Virus record (IMG/VR): IMGVR_UViG_3300029999_000020
Span: 1 to 31,890 of that record
Source: a virus
Reading direction: 5' to 3' (one strand)
Length of the DNA stretch: 31,890 bases
Position 1 is the stretch's first letter. Every line of letters starts with the position of its first letter. Position numbers and translations under genes: made by a program. A model generated the notes under the pieces. That model worked only from the letters and a program-made list of their open reading frames with translations. It was not told the DNA's origin and did no database searches. Shown here piece by piece: positions 1-7,645 of the stretch.

Positions 1-6
1 CTAGCT

Positions 7-477
7 TCACGCTTCCTCCTGCGTCTCTGTGCGGCGATCTGACGCCTTCTCAAGGCGGTCCCTCATGACCACACCACGAAGTTCTCCCCAGGGCACAGCG
101 TCGCTCCCAGGGCCGCGCAGGGGCCTCCAGGACGGGTGCGAGTAGCTGGGGTGCATGTACCCGAGGACCGTGTACCCGGCGTCGAACAGGTCGGCCGCCT
201 GGTCCGGGTCCGGCTCCACCACCAGCTCCACGTTGTAGCCGTACGAGAAGCGCAGGGTGTCTACCAGGTTGTCGTGCGGGGATGACCCCTCGTCTACCAG
301 CATGTCGTACTCAATGCCCTGCTCCTTCAGCCAGTCGGCCGCATTATTGCCGACCAGCACGACGTTAAACACGCTAGCCAACGCACTAAACATCATAATG
401 CCGGGCTTGATTGGGTCGTTTCCCACGATCTTGCGCAGGACACCATTGATCATGATGACACAGGTCGGCTGGCTCAT
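7..477 (-). CDS. Conserved phage protein, possible degenerate HAD-like fold
   Basis: 156-residue protein. The start is set by a perfect ATGA overlap with the stop of the upstream nucleotidyltransferase-like gene; a longer reading frame exists but would run through that gene. The order of elements (short hydrophobic strand ending INGVL, a helix, a strand VVLVGN, then a helix with WLKEQGI, and later a strand ending in VLGYMHPSYSHP) recalls the HAD phosphatase layout, but the first strand lacks the DxD nucleophile motif. If the fold is right, it is probably catalytically dead or altered. The Tyr/His/Pro/Trp-rich C-terminal part (PSYSHPSWRP) looks conserved rather than low complexity. Function unknown; the HAD idea is an inference. 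Confidence 0.7.
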   Translation of the reverse strand: MSQPTCVIMINGVLRKIVGNDPIKPGIMMFSALASVFNVVLVGNNAADWLKEQGIEYDMLVDEGSSPHDNLVDTLRFSYGYNVELVVEPDPDQAADLFDAGYTVLGYMHPSYSHPSWRPLRGPGSDAVPWGELRGVVMRDRLEKASDRRTETQEEA

Positions 478-1376
478 GGCCGGTTCCAATACGACTGCAT
501 CGCCCGGCGGATAGCCTCGTCGGCCGGGACGATGGGCTGACCGTACAACCTGGTCTCCTCTTCCTTGTGCGCCTCGCTGCCTACCTGCGTCAGCTCGTGC
601 AGCTTCTGGATAGCACCCGTCTCCTTGGCCCTCTGCCATCTCATGTTGGCGTAGTCACCGTAGCCCTTGCCCTGCGCGGAAAAGGCTGCCCGCCTGCCAG
701 TATGGATATCGTCAAAGAGAGCGGTCGCCTGGCCGACCACCAGGTGCAGCCTGGCCCCGGCGTCGTGGTAACCGGGAGTGCCCGGCTGGCTGCCGTTAAA
801 TTGGTCTAGTAGCTTATTGTAACGGTCGGAGAGAGCGGTAGCTGTCCGTGCATCATTGTCGGCCGCATCAAACCAGGACTGAGGATACTGGGAACGAGGG
901 TCGGCTGGCACCTCTGGTGGGCGCACGGTCCACTCGTCGTCCGTAACGGAGTAGGCGGCGTAAGGGTGAATAGACTCGATACTAGTCCCAGTGCCAGGAT
1001 TAAAGAAGTAAGTCGCTGTGTAAGTTGAGCCGCCAAACTTGATATTCTCTTCACCGGGCCAGACATCCTTCTTCAGTGCCTCATTGATACCGGCGGACAA
1101 TGCCGACTCGGGCAGCCCCTTGTACTGCGGATTGTTACTGGCCAGCCTGGTCATGTCCACGCCGAACAGGACGTCAAGGTCACCGTTGCCGTACTGGTTG
1201 GTGATGCCACTGCCTGCTAGCCAGATGTGCAGCCAGTACTGGGTGCCCTTGAAGCCCTGCTTTGTGAACCAGTCAGTCAAGGTGCCGATAATGTGCGACC
1301 GCACCGCTGGCTTCAGGTGGTCCCCATCGAAAAGAGCCGGGTCCAGTGTGTCACTCGGGGATGAGAAGTATGGCAT
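474..1376 (-). CDS. Nucleotidyltransferase-fold protein
   Basis: 300 residues. Residues 53-71 carry the nucleotidyltransferase signature: Gly55-Ser56, then Asp66 and Asp68 in GDLDVLFGVD, i.e. G-S-x9-D-x-D, the metal-binding arrangement of the Pol-beta-type superfamily. The N-terminal third (paired helices before the GS motif) and the region after it fit a minimal catalytic domain; the C-terminal half is helical, ends in a charged tail and has no domain I recognise. Such enzymes transfer a nucleotide to a nucleic acid, protein or small molecule; the target cannot be told here. It lies downstream of the lysis genes and overlaps the next gene by ATGA. Confident as a gene, fairly confident of the fold, no claim about substrate. 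Confidence 0.75.
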   Translation of the reverse strand: MPYFSSPSDTLDPALFDGDHLKPAVRSHIIGTLTDWFTKQGFKGTQYWLHIWLAGSGITNQYGNGDLDVLFGVDMTRLASNNPQYKGLPESALSAGINEALKKDVWPGEENIKFGGSTYTATYFFNPGTGTSIESIHPYAAYSVTDDEWTVRPPEVPADPRSQYPQSWFDAADNDARTATALSDRYNKLLDQFNGSQPGTPGYHDAGARLHLVVGQATALFDDIHTGRRAAFSAQGKGYGDYANMRWQRAKETGAIQKLHELTQVGSEAHKEEETRLYGQPIVPADEAIRRAMQSYWNRP

Positions 1377-1385
1377 ATGACTAGT

Positions 1386-1748
1386 TTACCGGTGAGGGAA
1401 ACCATTTTGTTTGGCCAGCGCCGCGCGCTCCTCAGGCGTGAGCTGGCGCTGCTGCTGCTGCTGACCCATCTGCATCAGGTTGCCAAGCACCTGCTGGGTG
1501 GTGAGCATCGCGACCTCGGTGTTGTCGGTGTCGGAGATGACGTTGGCGCACATCCCTTTCACCTCATCGCGCGTCGGCGGGCGCACCACCTTCAGCGGGA
1601 GGTCCGTGTCGTGGTGCATCACGGTCGTGCCATCCGGCAGCCGGAACACGAGGAAGGCGGTGTCCACGGCGATAGGCTCCTGCTCCTTGCCACTGTCCGG
1701 CTGTGCTGCCTTGGCGGGCTCCCCATCGGGACCTAACAGATTAGGCAT
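1386..1748 (-). CDS. Hypothetical protein with glutamine run
   Basis: 120 residues, ATG start with GGAG nine bases upstream. The middle (about residues 30-75) looks like a small beta-rich domain: FLVFRLPDG, then a histidine pair in VMHHDTDLP. The C-terminal part has a run of glutamines (QQQQQRQ) before a charged tail (TPEERAALAKQ). It overlaps the upstream membrane protein gene by 8 bases. No family recognised; position next to the lysis genes suggests late expression. Confidence 0.7.
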   Translation of the reverse strand: MPNLLGPDGEPAKAAQPDSGKEQEPIAVDTAFLVFRLPDGTTVMHHDTDLPLKVVRPPTRDEVKGMCANVISDTDNTEVAMLTTQQVLGNLMQMGQQQQQRQLTPEERAALAKQNGFPHR

Positions 1749-2046
1749 CGACTTTCACTCCTTCTTTGGGTGCGAATTGACGTTCGGCGTCCTGGAATGC
1801 GGCGCGGGTCATCGGGCCCAGCTCACCATTGGTGTACAGATTGTAGTTGGCATCGACGGCCCAGGCACGCACCAGGGCCTTGCCATCGGCCATCGCGCGG
1901 TCGTACTCACTGGCCGCCACCAGCTCCATGTCCTTGACCCGCTCGCGCGCTGCATCACGCTCGTTGACCATCTTGACGGACAGTACCCATAGCAGCACGA
2001 CAGCGATGAACAGAAGCACCGCCACTATGCCTAGTCCGATTAACAC
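1741..2046 (-). CDS. Small membrane protein with one N-terminal TM segment
   Basis: 101 residues, GTG start preceded by AGGAGG at 4-base spacing. Residues 2-25 form a single strongly hydrophobic segment (LIGLGIVAVLLFIAVVLLWV), followed by a charged, probably coiled-coil stretch (VKMVNERDAARERVKDME) and a soluble C-terminal region. With holin and endolysin just upstream, a lysis role such as an i-spanin-like or holin-associated factor is possible, but nothing diagnostic is visible. Confidence 0.7.
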   Translation of the reverse strand: MLIGLGIVAVLLFIAVVLLWVLSVKMVNERDAARERVKDMELVAASEYDRAMADGKALVRAWAVDANYNLYTNGELGPMTRAAFQDAERQFAPKEGVKVDA

Positions 2047-2054
2047 GTGTCCTC

Positions 2055-2597
2055 CTAGTAGTTGTTAGGGAGATTGTATTTGTATCGCTCGCTGTATGCC
2101 TTGGTCTGCCGGATGGACTTGTACGGGCAGTAGTCACACAGATAGGTGGTGGTGGGTGCCCGGGAGAGACCCAGGTCCTTCCTCTCGGCCTTGGTGTCCG
2201 GCACCAGTGCCTTGGACTCACTGTGGTAGTCCGAGCAGTCCGTGGTCCTGTTGTGAGCCTGCCAGCACTTGAAGGCATCGTCCTCGAAGGTGGCCTTCAC
2301 GTCGTACAGTGTCTGGCCGAGACCCTCACCGCCACCGGGCCAGCCGGTAATGGTGGGGATGTCTGCGAGGAGGTTGGCACGGTACTGGGGGTCATCCCAC
2401 AGCGTCTTGTCAATGCCAGCGAGGGTAGCAGGTGCGTGCGGCCTGCCGTCCGTGAACTGATGCTCAGCCACGCGGAACTCTAATGGCTCCTTGCACGCAC
2501 GGTGATTGCAATTCGTATCAGTACCGCACCAGGGTAGTTCCTGCACGCTGTTGCAGTGCCCGCAGATTAACAGCCTGATGAATTCCTTCTCAGCCAC
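2055..2597 (-). CDS. Hypothetical cysteine-rich, probably zinc-binding protein
   Basis: 180 residues, GTG start with GGAG eight bases upstream. An N-terminal CxxC (CGHC, residues 12-15) is followed by two further Cys near residues 24-35 (WCGTDTNCNHRAC), and a C-terminal CDYCPYKS gives a second CxxC. The spacing suggests two separate zinc-binding knuckles joined by a domain with no recognised motif. It lies between the holin gene and a membrane protein gene. Function unknown. Confidence 0.65.
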   Translation of the reverse strand: MAEKEFIRLLICGHCNSVQELPWCGTDTNCNHRACKEPLEFRVAEHQFTDGRPHAPATLAGIDKTLWDDPQYRANLLADIPTITGWPGGGEGLGQTLYDVKATFEDDAFKCWQAHNRTTDCSDYHSESKALVPDTKAERKDLGLSRAPTTTYLCDYCPYKSIRQTKAYSERYKYNLPNNY

Positions 2598-2625
2598 GAC
2601 TCATGCTCCGATTCATAGCTACATT

Positions 2626-2883
2626 TTACAGGGTCTTGGTCACATCTTCAACCTCGGGAACCACTGTCTCAATCTCAGCGAGCAGCTTGGGGTCATGCTT
2701 GGTCATGTAGGCGACGAACCACCCGACGACAAAGGGAACGATGCCAACGATCAGCACCTGCTCCTCGGCAGTGAGCTGCTTATGGAAGACGAAGTGAACC
2801 AGGAGATAGGACACGACGAGGATGACACCGCCGGACAGGGAGCCGTAGGCGACCTTGCGCACTGGCTTCAGGTTAGGGTTCAC
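2626..2883 (-). CDS. Holin
   Basis: 85 residues from a GTG that overlaps the endolysin stop as TAGTG (one shared base). A longer frame exists upstream but lies inside the lysin gene. The sequence has a short basic N-terminus, a first hydrophobic segment at about residues 15-34, a turn with HKQLTAEEQ, a second hydrophobic segment at about 44-62, and a charged C-terminal tail (EIETVVPEVEDV). This two-helix plan of under 100 residues, directly downstream of an endolysin, is typical of actinophage holins that open the cytoplasmic membrane. Confidence 0.85.
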   Translation of the reverse strand: MNPNLKPVRKVAYGSLSGGVILVVSYLLVHFVFHKQLTAEEQVLIVGIVPFVVGWFVAYMTKHDPKLLAEIETVVPEVEDVTKTL

Positions 2884-3629
2884 TAGCCCACGTTCCCGCC
2901 GAGAGAGCCCCAGGCCCAGACCCCACCACCAGGCTGGCGGACGACTACGCACGGGACACCGGACGTATTGACATAGGAAATACACACCTTCCCCTGCGGG
3001 TCGATGACCATAGCCACGCCGCTCTGCACATTCGTATTCGGGACAGCCTGCCACTTGTTCTTGGTGTCCGGTCCCTGGTAGTAGAGGACACCATCGGAAC
3101 CGCGCACTGCATAGTAGATTGCGCCGTTCCAGTACGCGATACCGGGAGTCATGTCGTCTCCATTACTAGAGGGTGCCGGGGCACCGCCAAAGAAGTCATC
3201 TTCCAGCAGGGAAGTGTCGTAGTAATTGTTGCTGGCATACTGGGTGCCGTCCGCAGTCTGCGAGGTATAGCACGTTGACGGGCTGCATATGTGCGCGACA
3301 CCAGTGTAGTGCGCAGTCCACAGCTTGTAACTCGACCGGAGAATGCCGCCCGAGGCCAGCGCGCTAACAAGAGCGTCGGCATTGCTCACGCTCGTGTAGT
3401 ACATAGCGTAGCGGACACTGGCGGCCTGGGAGTTGGTAGCGTCCCCGGGCTCGACGTCTAAGCAGGTGCCCGCGCCCCCCGCGAAGACACTGATGCCAAG
3501 GACGTGTGCATTGGGGAAGCGTGCCTGTATCTCAGCGACGTTGGCGTAATTACCATTGGTGTACCCGGCGTAGTAGCTGGCACCGGACGGAAGGTCGGGC
3601 ACCGTCACAGCATCGTACATCGTCAGCAT
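2883..3629 (-). CDS. Endolysin: GH25-like/DUF1906-like glycoside hydrolase with C-terminal repeat domain
   Basis: 248 residues from the ATG giving MLTMYDAV; the upstream stop lies one base before it and a GAGG/GGGG stretch serves as ribosome site. Residues 1-145 look like a TIM-barrel glycosidase: a strand ending YYAGYTNG, then CLDVEPGDA with Asp58 and Glu60 in the place of the catalytic acids, LWTAHYTG, and GTQYASNNYYDTS resembling the end of GH25-type barrels. After a Pro/Ser linker (about 150-160), residues 161-248 hold short repeats (AYWNGAIYYAVRGSDGVLYY, VCISYV, VWAWGSLGG) like a beta-propeller or lectin-type wall-binding module. Predicted to cleave peptidoglycan glycan chains at lysis, with the holin gene overlapping its stop. 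Confidence 0.85.
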   Translation of the reverse strand: MLTMYDAVTVPDLPSGASYYAGYTNGNYANVAEIQARFPNAHVLGISVFAGGAGTCLDVEPGDATNSQAASVRYAMYYTSVSNADALVSALASGGILRSSYKLWTAHYTGVAHICSPSTCYTSQTADGTQYASNNYYDTSLLEDDFFGGAPAPSSNGDDMTPGIAYWNGAIYYAVRGSDGVLYYQGPDTKNKWQAVPNTNVQSGVAMVIDPQGKVCISYVNTSGVPCVVVRQPGGGVWAWGSLGGNVG

Positions 3630-3630
3630 A

Positions 3631-3882
3631 TTAGTACCCCAGGTCCTCTGGGTCCTTGGTCGGCACGGTGTAAGGAGTCGTGACCTCCATGCCATTGCTG
3701 CCGGGGATTGCCTTAGTGGGGGCCTCAGTGATGCCGTACCCCTTCACACTGAGCTGCTTGCGGGCATCCCAGAAGCCCTCTTCGACCAGGCCGCCACGAT
3801 TCTGGACAACCTTCTTATAGGTGCCGTCAGTTGCGCCCTCATCCAGTTCACGAATCACTGACCGGGTAACAGGTAACGCCAT
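3631..3882 (-). CDS. Hypothetical protein upstream of endolysin
   Basis: 83 residues, ATG start with AAGGG upstream. A charged N-terminal helix (SVIRELDEG) is followed by GLVEEGFWDARKQLSVKGYGI and a Pro/Thr-rich tail. No TM segment, signal or known motif. It ends one base before the endolysin start, so the two are probably translationally coupled. Function unknown. Confidence 0.65.
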   Translation of the reverse strand: MALPVTRSVIRELDEGATDGTYKKVVQNRGGLVEEGFWDARKQLSVKGYGITEAPTKAIPGSNGMEVTTPYTVPTKDPEDLGY

Positions 3883-3900
3883 TATCTTTTCCCTTCGTCC

Positions 3901-4923
3901 TTAACCATTATACTGCTTATCGTACTCATCACGACTCAACCCGGAGTCTTCCACCTTATGCTTGTTATGCACCCAGGAAACTGCCTGCGCCTGGTGCGGC
4001 ATCATACCCATCTCATCCGCAGCAATCTGATGGCCCTCTTCGATCTTCCCGTACCTGGCCTTGCCACCAAGACCACGGTTAACGCCCCAGCCTAACGTGC
4101 GCCCGACACCAATGTCATGTGACCGTCCGTCAATAGTGGCTCGCCGGGAATGCTTCGGGTCACGGATGTTCTGGTAATACGCACCGGTCTTGACTTCCAT
4201 CGGCAGCACCTGCTCGGCTGTCTTCTCTCCACCAAGCAACTCGTGCGCCTGCCCAATAGAAGCGACAGAGGACACGTGCTTCAGCATTGTCCCCGCAACA
4301 TGCGGCTGCGCGCGAGCGGTGTCCGCCGCTGTATTGGCGACAGCACTAGCGTGCTCGTGCGCGGCAGTAACCTCCGCCATCACCGCAGGCGAACCCAAGC
4401 CCTTCTTATCAGCGTTCTTCGCAGCGGCGACTGCTCCCTGTGTCTTCGACACAACAGCAGAGGTAGCATTAGCCTGGTTTACATGGCGCATGTCACTGCT
4501 ATTAATGTCCCAGGCTGCGTGCGAAGCAGGCACACTCTTCTCGTAGGTCATACCAGCGTGACTAGGTGACACCACGGCCAGCGCTCCCGCGCCACGGTCG
4601 GCTGCCTGTTGGCGCTCGCCCTTCGACATATTGTGGAACGCATCCAGCTCTGCCCCGCGCAGCCTCTGCCGTCCTGGCCGCTGCACGCCCTCCTTGTAAC
4701 CTTGCGCGCCCTCAATAGGCTTGCCCGGATCGATGTGTGAGCCAATACGCACGGCATCACGATGGCTGCGGTCATACCACTGACCACCAGAGCGACGCTC
4801 ACTAGGATTAGCCTCCTGCACCTCGGACTTCACTCGGTTAGCAACAGCCCTGGCACTCGTTGCCTTCGGATCAATCGGCTTAAAGCCCGACGAGTTGGAC
4901 GGATTCTCCTGTGTCCTAGCCAC
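3901..4923 (-). CDS. Alanine/histidine-rich phage protein with conserved C-terminal domain
   Basis: 340 residues, GTG start preceded by AGGAG, in an 8-base GTGGCTAG overlap with the gene before it. Residues 1-110 are charged and probably disordered. About 150-240 are helical and Ala-rich (MAEVTAAHEHASAVANTAAD). The C-terminal part has a pattern I associate with a phage family of unknown function (possibly DUF7178-like): KTGAYYQNIRDP, then a TIDGRSHDIGVG strand, then ARYGKIEEGHQIAADE and a final QAVSWVH. Being upstream of the lysis genes and downstream of the ADP-ribosyltransferase, it may be a late or virion-associated protein; that is inference. Confidence 0.7.
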   Translation of the reverse strand: MARTQENPSNSSGFKPIDPKATSARAVANRVKSEVQEANPSERRSGGQWYDRSHRDAVRIGSHIDPGKPIEGAQGYKEGVQRPGRQRLRGAELDAFHNMSKGERQQAADRGAGALAVVSPSHAGMTYEKSVPASHAAWDINSSDMRHVNQANATSAVVSKTQGAVAAAKNADKKGLGSPAVMAEVTAAHEHASAVANTAADTARAQPHVAGTMLKHVSSVASIGQAHELLGGEKTAEQVLPMEVKTGAYYQNIRDPKHSRRATIDGRSHDIGVGRTLGWGVNRGLGGKARYGKIEEGHQIAADEMGMMPHQAQAVSWVHNKHKVEDSGLSRDEYDKQYNG

Positions 4924-5287
4924 CTAAACGCTCCTGACTGTTGCGTACACTACTCTGTACGTTACCACCACTGTTCACGTCCCACACTGTCTTACCTATC
5001 CCATCGGTATCTGCACCATTCTGCCAGGCAACATCAACAGTGGGCTGCTCGTGGGTGTTGTCAAACATGCTGACCGGGCGCACAGAGCCAGGCTTAACTG
5101 ACAACTGCCTACGAATGGCAGCCTCCGGGGTGTTGGGGTCGGCGCACGTTAAGGCCGCCGCCATCAGCTTCTCCTCGGTGCTGCCCTCGGCGAAGGCTTT
5201 CATAAACTCAGCACGGTCGGTGTCATTGTTCCACGAGTGAGTTGAGTCCATCGCGCTGTCGGGGACGCGCCACCCCTGGGCTACCAC
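4916..5287 (-). CDS. Hypothetical protein
   Basis: 123 residues. The GTG start has AGGAGG four bases upstream and overlaps the stop of the ADP-ribosyltransferase-like gene by 7 bases. Helical middle section with EFMKAFAEGSTEEKLMAAALTCAD; the C-terminal half is Asn/Gly/Thr-rich (WNNDTD near the start, NGADTDGIGKTVWDVNSGGN near the end). No motif recognised. Its tight coupling to the Arr-like gene makes it a candidate partner, without direct evidence. Confidence 0.65.
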   Translation of the reverse strand: MVAQGWRVPDSAMDSTHSWNNDTDRAEFMKAFAEGSTEEKLMAAALTCADPNTPEAAIRRQLSVKPGSVRPVSMFDNTHEQPTVDVAWQNGADTDGIGKTVWDVNSGGNVQSSVRNSQERLGG

Positions 5288-5970
5288 ATCTCCTCCTGCT
5301 TTACCTTCGGCGCGAACGGATACGCGCCCGGGTCGTAGCCCTGCTCGTCTTCCATCTCTGACCGGTAGGATTCCTTGGCGTCGGCGAACTGCACCTCATT
5401 CATGACACGCAATGGCTTCTTCGACTGGAATGCCTCGGCCGAGTCGCTGTATCCCGCGCGGGTGTCAGCGTCCTCGGCGTCAATCTGCACCGGGCCAGTT
5501 GGCTGCACCCTGTAGACATGGGGACGCGCCGAAGTACTGCCATTGTTCACCTTGTTCTCCTGCGCAACCTTTGCGGCCGAGTAAGCGTGATGAAGCTCTG
5601 TGGCGGCAAAGACGTGCTCGTGGTTCTCGTCCATGGTCTTGCCGTGCGCCGCCGCGCCACCAGTACTTTGCCCTGGGTAGTTGCCAGGCCTGCCGGGTGT
5701 GATCAGTGACCCAGGCTTCAACCGGGCGGACGTGCCGTGATACAGCTCCTCGGGTACCATCCCAGTGGCCCGGCCCTTCAGTAGCCGTTCGTCCTTCAGC
5801 TCTGGCTGAATATGCTTCGACTTAGCGTACTGCGACTGCTCCTCGGGCACCAGATGCTGCCGCTTGTCCTGATTCTGGGCGGGCGCTACCTTACGGAACA
5901 GCACACCCTGCTGGCCGGGCCCCTTAGGGTCCGGGCGCTCATCGTATGCACTGAAGACCTTGGCTACCAT
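5281..5970 (-). CDS. Arr-like (rifampin-type) ADP-ribosyltransferase domain protein
   Basis: 229 residues from ATG at 5970; an in-frame GTG at 6009 would add 13 residues and overlap the upstream gene by 29 bases, so the start is uncertain. Residues 1-70 are charged and unlike anything I know. Residues 75-193 follow the Arr rifampin ADP-ribosyltransferase pattern in order: LYHGTSARLKPGSLITPGR (76-94), EHVFAATELHHAYSAAKVA (118-136), HVYRVQPTGPVQIDAED (151-167) and KKPLRVMNEV (184-193). His78 of YHGT and Asp164 line up with the catalytic His and Asp recalled for Arr; the catalytic Tyr seems to be Phe121. Arr transfers ADP-ribose from NAD to rifampin. A phage copy may instead modify a host protein, as T4 Alt does, but the target is unknown. 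Confidence 0.75.
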   Translation of the reverse strand: MVAKVFSAYDERPDPKGPGQQGVLFRKVAPAQNQDKRQHLVPEEQSQYAKSKHIQPELKDERLLKGRATGMVPEELYHGTSARLKPGSLITPGRPGNYPGQSTGGAAAHGKTMDENHEHVFAATELHHAYSAAKVAQENKVNNGSTSARPHVYRVQPTGPVQIDAEDADTRAGYSDSAEAFQSKKPLRVMNEVQFADAKESYRSEMEDEQGYDPGAYPFAPKVKQEEMW

Positions 5971-5980
5971 GCTGTGCCCA

Positions 5981-6367
5981 TCATGACGTGCTGCTAGTTG
6001 ACGAGCCACCGTGCCGCGTGGTCTGTGTCTGCGTACCGGCCCCGCCCACTGTCACCGGGGGCGGAAGAACCGTGAACCCAACTGAAGTGCCGGCCGAAGC
6101 GCCGCCAGCAGTAGGAGCTGCTGTGGATGACTGAGCCGCGCTCGATGGTGCCGTGGTGGACACTGGCGTGGCGGCCATTGATTTACCGGGCAGCATCTTG
6201 GTGTTAGCGGGTGCCGACGTGCTAGTAGCATGTTCCACCGACGTGTTACCACCGTGCAACGCCGCCGCCGACGTACCACCGAAGGCGGCGCCAGTTAACG
6301 CAGTGACTACCGCAGCACGCTTGACAAACTTACCGAACTGCGGGTGGCTGAGAGATCCTTGACTCAT
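5981..6367 (-). CDS. Ser/Thr/Ala-rich protein with possible signal or anchor segment
   Basis: 128 residues, ATG start. A basic patch (FGKFVKR) precedes a weakly hydrophobic Ala-rich segment at about 17-37 (AAVVTALTGAAFGGTSAAAL), ending with a possible TSA-AAL type signal peptidase site. The rest is low complexity, rich in Ser, Thr, Ala and Pro, ending in a Gly/Ser/Thr tail. This is what a secreted or surface-exposed actinobacterial protein looks like, but the hydrophobic core is marginal. It lies directly upstream of the Arr-like gene. Confidence 0.6.
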   Translation of the reverse strand: MSQGSLSHPQFGKFVKRAAVVTALTGAAFGGTSAAALHGGNTSVEHATSTSAPANTKMLPGKSMAATPVSTTAPSSAAQSSTAAPTAGGASAGTSVGFTVLPPPVTVGGAGTQTQTTRHGGSSTSSTS

Positions 6368-6369
6368 GA

Positions 6370-6939
6370 TTACCAGCTCGTATCTGGGAGGTAAGGGGCC
6401 ATGACGCGGGCCACTGCGGGGTCGATACGCTCTCGGTTAGTAGCTGACTCAGGATTAACACCGTAGCGACGGTAGACCTTAGCCATCTCGGCATTGGGTG
6501 TCTCCTCGGGTGCGCGGCCATGCATATACCGTTCCACCGGGTCCATCATGGACGTGAAGCGCTGGGTCAGGATGACGTTGCCACTGCTCTGTGCCGTCAT
6601 CATCTGGTTGGTGATACCACTGTCGGGGTTGAAGTCATTGCTCCAGTAGTATGCAGTCATCGGCTGCTTGGTATCCCTGTGGATGCCACGCTGATAGGCG
6701 CGTTCACCCAGCCTGTTCCGCAGCAGTGCCTCTGCGGGGTTCCCCTTGCCCTCCTGCTTGGACTGATAGGTCCCGAGGTAGCCCGCAGGCCAATCAGCTT
6801 CGCCCAGCCTGTTGGCACCACGGCGTGCCCTATCTAAGGCACTCTGGCCGGACGGGGCAGCGGCAGGGTCGCCGCCACTCCCCACCGTGGTTATGTTCGT
6901 AGCATTCCACGGCTGGCCTACGATGCCCCAGTTTGACAT
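6370..6939 (-). CDS. Hypothetical protein
   Basis: 189 residues, ATG directly following the TAA stop of the upstream gene. The N-terminal 35 residues are Gly/Ala/Pro-rich; the rest mixes Arg-rich helical stretches (ALLRNRLGERAYQRGIHRD) with aromatic segments (AYYWSNDFNPDSGI) and a C-terminal VARVMAPYLPDTSW. No catalytic motif recognised. It belongs to a run of short coupled genes and may be structural or virion-associated; this is only positional. Confidence 0.65.
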   Translation of the reverse strand: MSNWGIVGQPWNATNITTVGSGGDPAAAPSGQSALDRARRGANRLGEADWPAGYLGTYQSKQEGKGNPAEALLRNRLGERAYQRGIHRDTKQPMTAYYWSNDFNPDSGITNQMMTAQSSGNVILTQRFTSMMDPVERYMHGRAPEETPNAEMAKVYRRYGVNPESATNRERIDPAVARVMAPYLPDTSW

Positions 6940-7170
6940 TTAGAAGGAACCTGCCCCCGCCTGCGGGTTCGGCGGCTGGCTGCCTAATGCGTTAGCGTAT
7001 TGCTGGGAGTATGCGCCGCCACCGGGGGTCACGGTCACCGGGTTGACTGCCATCTGCGCACCGTCATTGAAGTGAGCTGTCCTCGACTCGCCCACGTTCT
7101 GCTGCTGGCCGCTGCCCATGCCGCCGGCAACGCGCGCCCTGTATACGGGGCCGTCCGTGTAGGCAGACAT
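6940..7170 (-). CDS. Hypothetical Gly/Gln-rich small protein
   Basis: 76 residues, ATG in an ATGA overlap with the gene before. Composition is Gly, Gln, Asn and Pro heavy (GGMGSGQQQNVGES, then NPQAGAGSF at the end), so probably disordered. A gene rather than a shadow because its start and stop fit exactly between coupled neighbours. Function unknown. Confidence 0.6.
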   Translation of the reverse strand: MSAYTDGPVYRARVAGGMGSGQQQNVGESRTAHFNDGAQMAVNPVTVTPGGGAYSQQYANALGSQPPNPQAGAGSF

Positions 7171-7310
7171 CAGCTACCGTCCTTGCCGCCGTGGCCCTGC
7201 TTGAAGTTGTGCACCCGGTTGGCCTTGCCCTTGCGCTTCAGGCGCTCCTTCTTGCTGGCCTCTACGTCGTGGTGCTTCCGGTCCAGCTCGGACTTCTTGA
7301 CGTCGCTCAC
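7170..7310 (-). CDS. Small lysine-rich protein
   Basis: 46 residues starting at a GTG that overlaps the previous stop as GTGA; its own stop overlaps the next ATG. The start is about 45 codons inside a longer frame that would overlap its neighbour heavily. Very basic, with Lys/Arg/His clusters (KKSELDRKHHD, KKERLKRKGKANRV) and a Gly-rich end. It could bind nucleic acid, but composition is the only evidence. Confidence 0.55.
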   Translation of the reverse strand: MSDVKKSELDRKHHDVEASKKERLKRKGKANRVHNFKQGHGGKDGS

Positions 7311-7645
7311 TTCAGCGCCGGCCCTTCCGACCTCTTGCTCCACATATCGGAGACACCCGCGCGGGAGGGCACAATCTTCGTATTGCGACCGGTGTCCGCA
7401 TGGTTGGCGGCATTGGGGAAGAAGAGCGTGGTCTGCGGAGAGCACAGCGGGCCATGCACCTCGGCGTTGACCTCGGTCTGCTTACGGGGGGCTCCGGTCG
7501 GGCCATCGATGCTGATGCCACCGGGGACGCCGCCCTTGGCCTGAAGCTGCGTGTAGGGGGACCGGTTCCCCGACATGTTGACAACGGAATTGGGGATGCC
7601 CGCCGACCCCATAGGCTCGAACGAGGTGGTAGTCATGTCGCTCAT
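7307..7645 (-). CDS. Hypothetical protein
   Basis: 112 residues, ATG in an ATGA overlap with the HNH gene before it. N-terminal half is rich in Ser, Pro, Gly and Asn (SGNRSPYTQLQAKGGVPGG). The C-terminal half has PLCSPQTTLFFPNAANHADTG and a basic end. No motif recognised. Two competing reverse frames cover the same bases, but only this one has matching coupled boundaries. Confidence 0.6.
   Translation of the reverse strand: MSDMTTTSFEPMGSAGIPNSVVNMSGNRSPYTQLQAKGGVPGGISIDGPTGAPRKQTEVNAEVHGPLCSPQTTLFFPNAANHADTGRNTKIVPSRAGVSDMWSKRSEGPALK

Noticed and set aside
2626-3054. 142-codon frame including the holin
   Set aside because: The first 57 codons lie within the endolysin gene and lack coding character; the GTG at 2883 fits.
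6370-6939. SGITNQ shared with the nucleotidyltransferase-like protein at 474
   Set aside because: Six residues only, with no further similarity around it; taken as chance.
7170-7445. Longer reverse frame of 91 codons
   Set aside because: Its first half overlaps the 7307 gene out of frame; the GTG at 7310 gives an exact coupled boundary.
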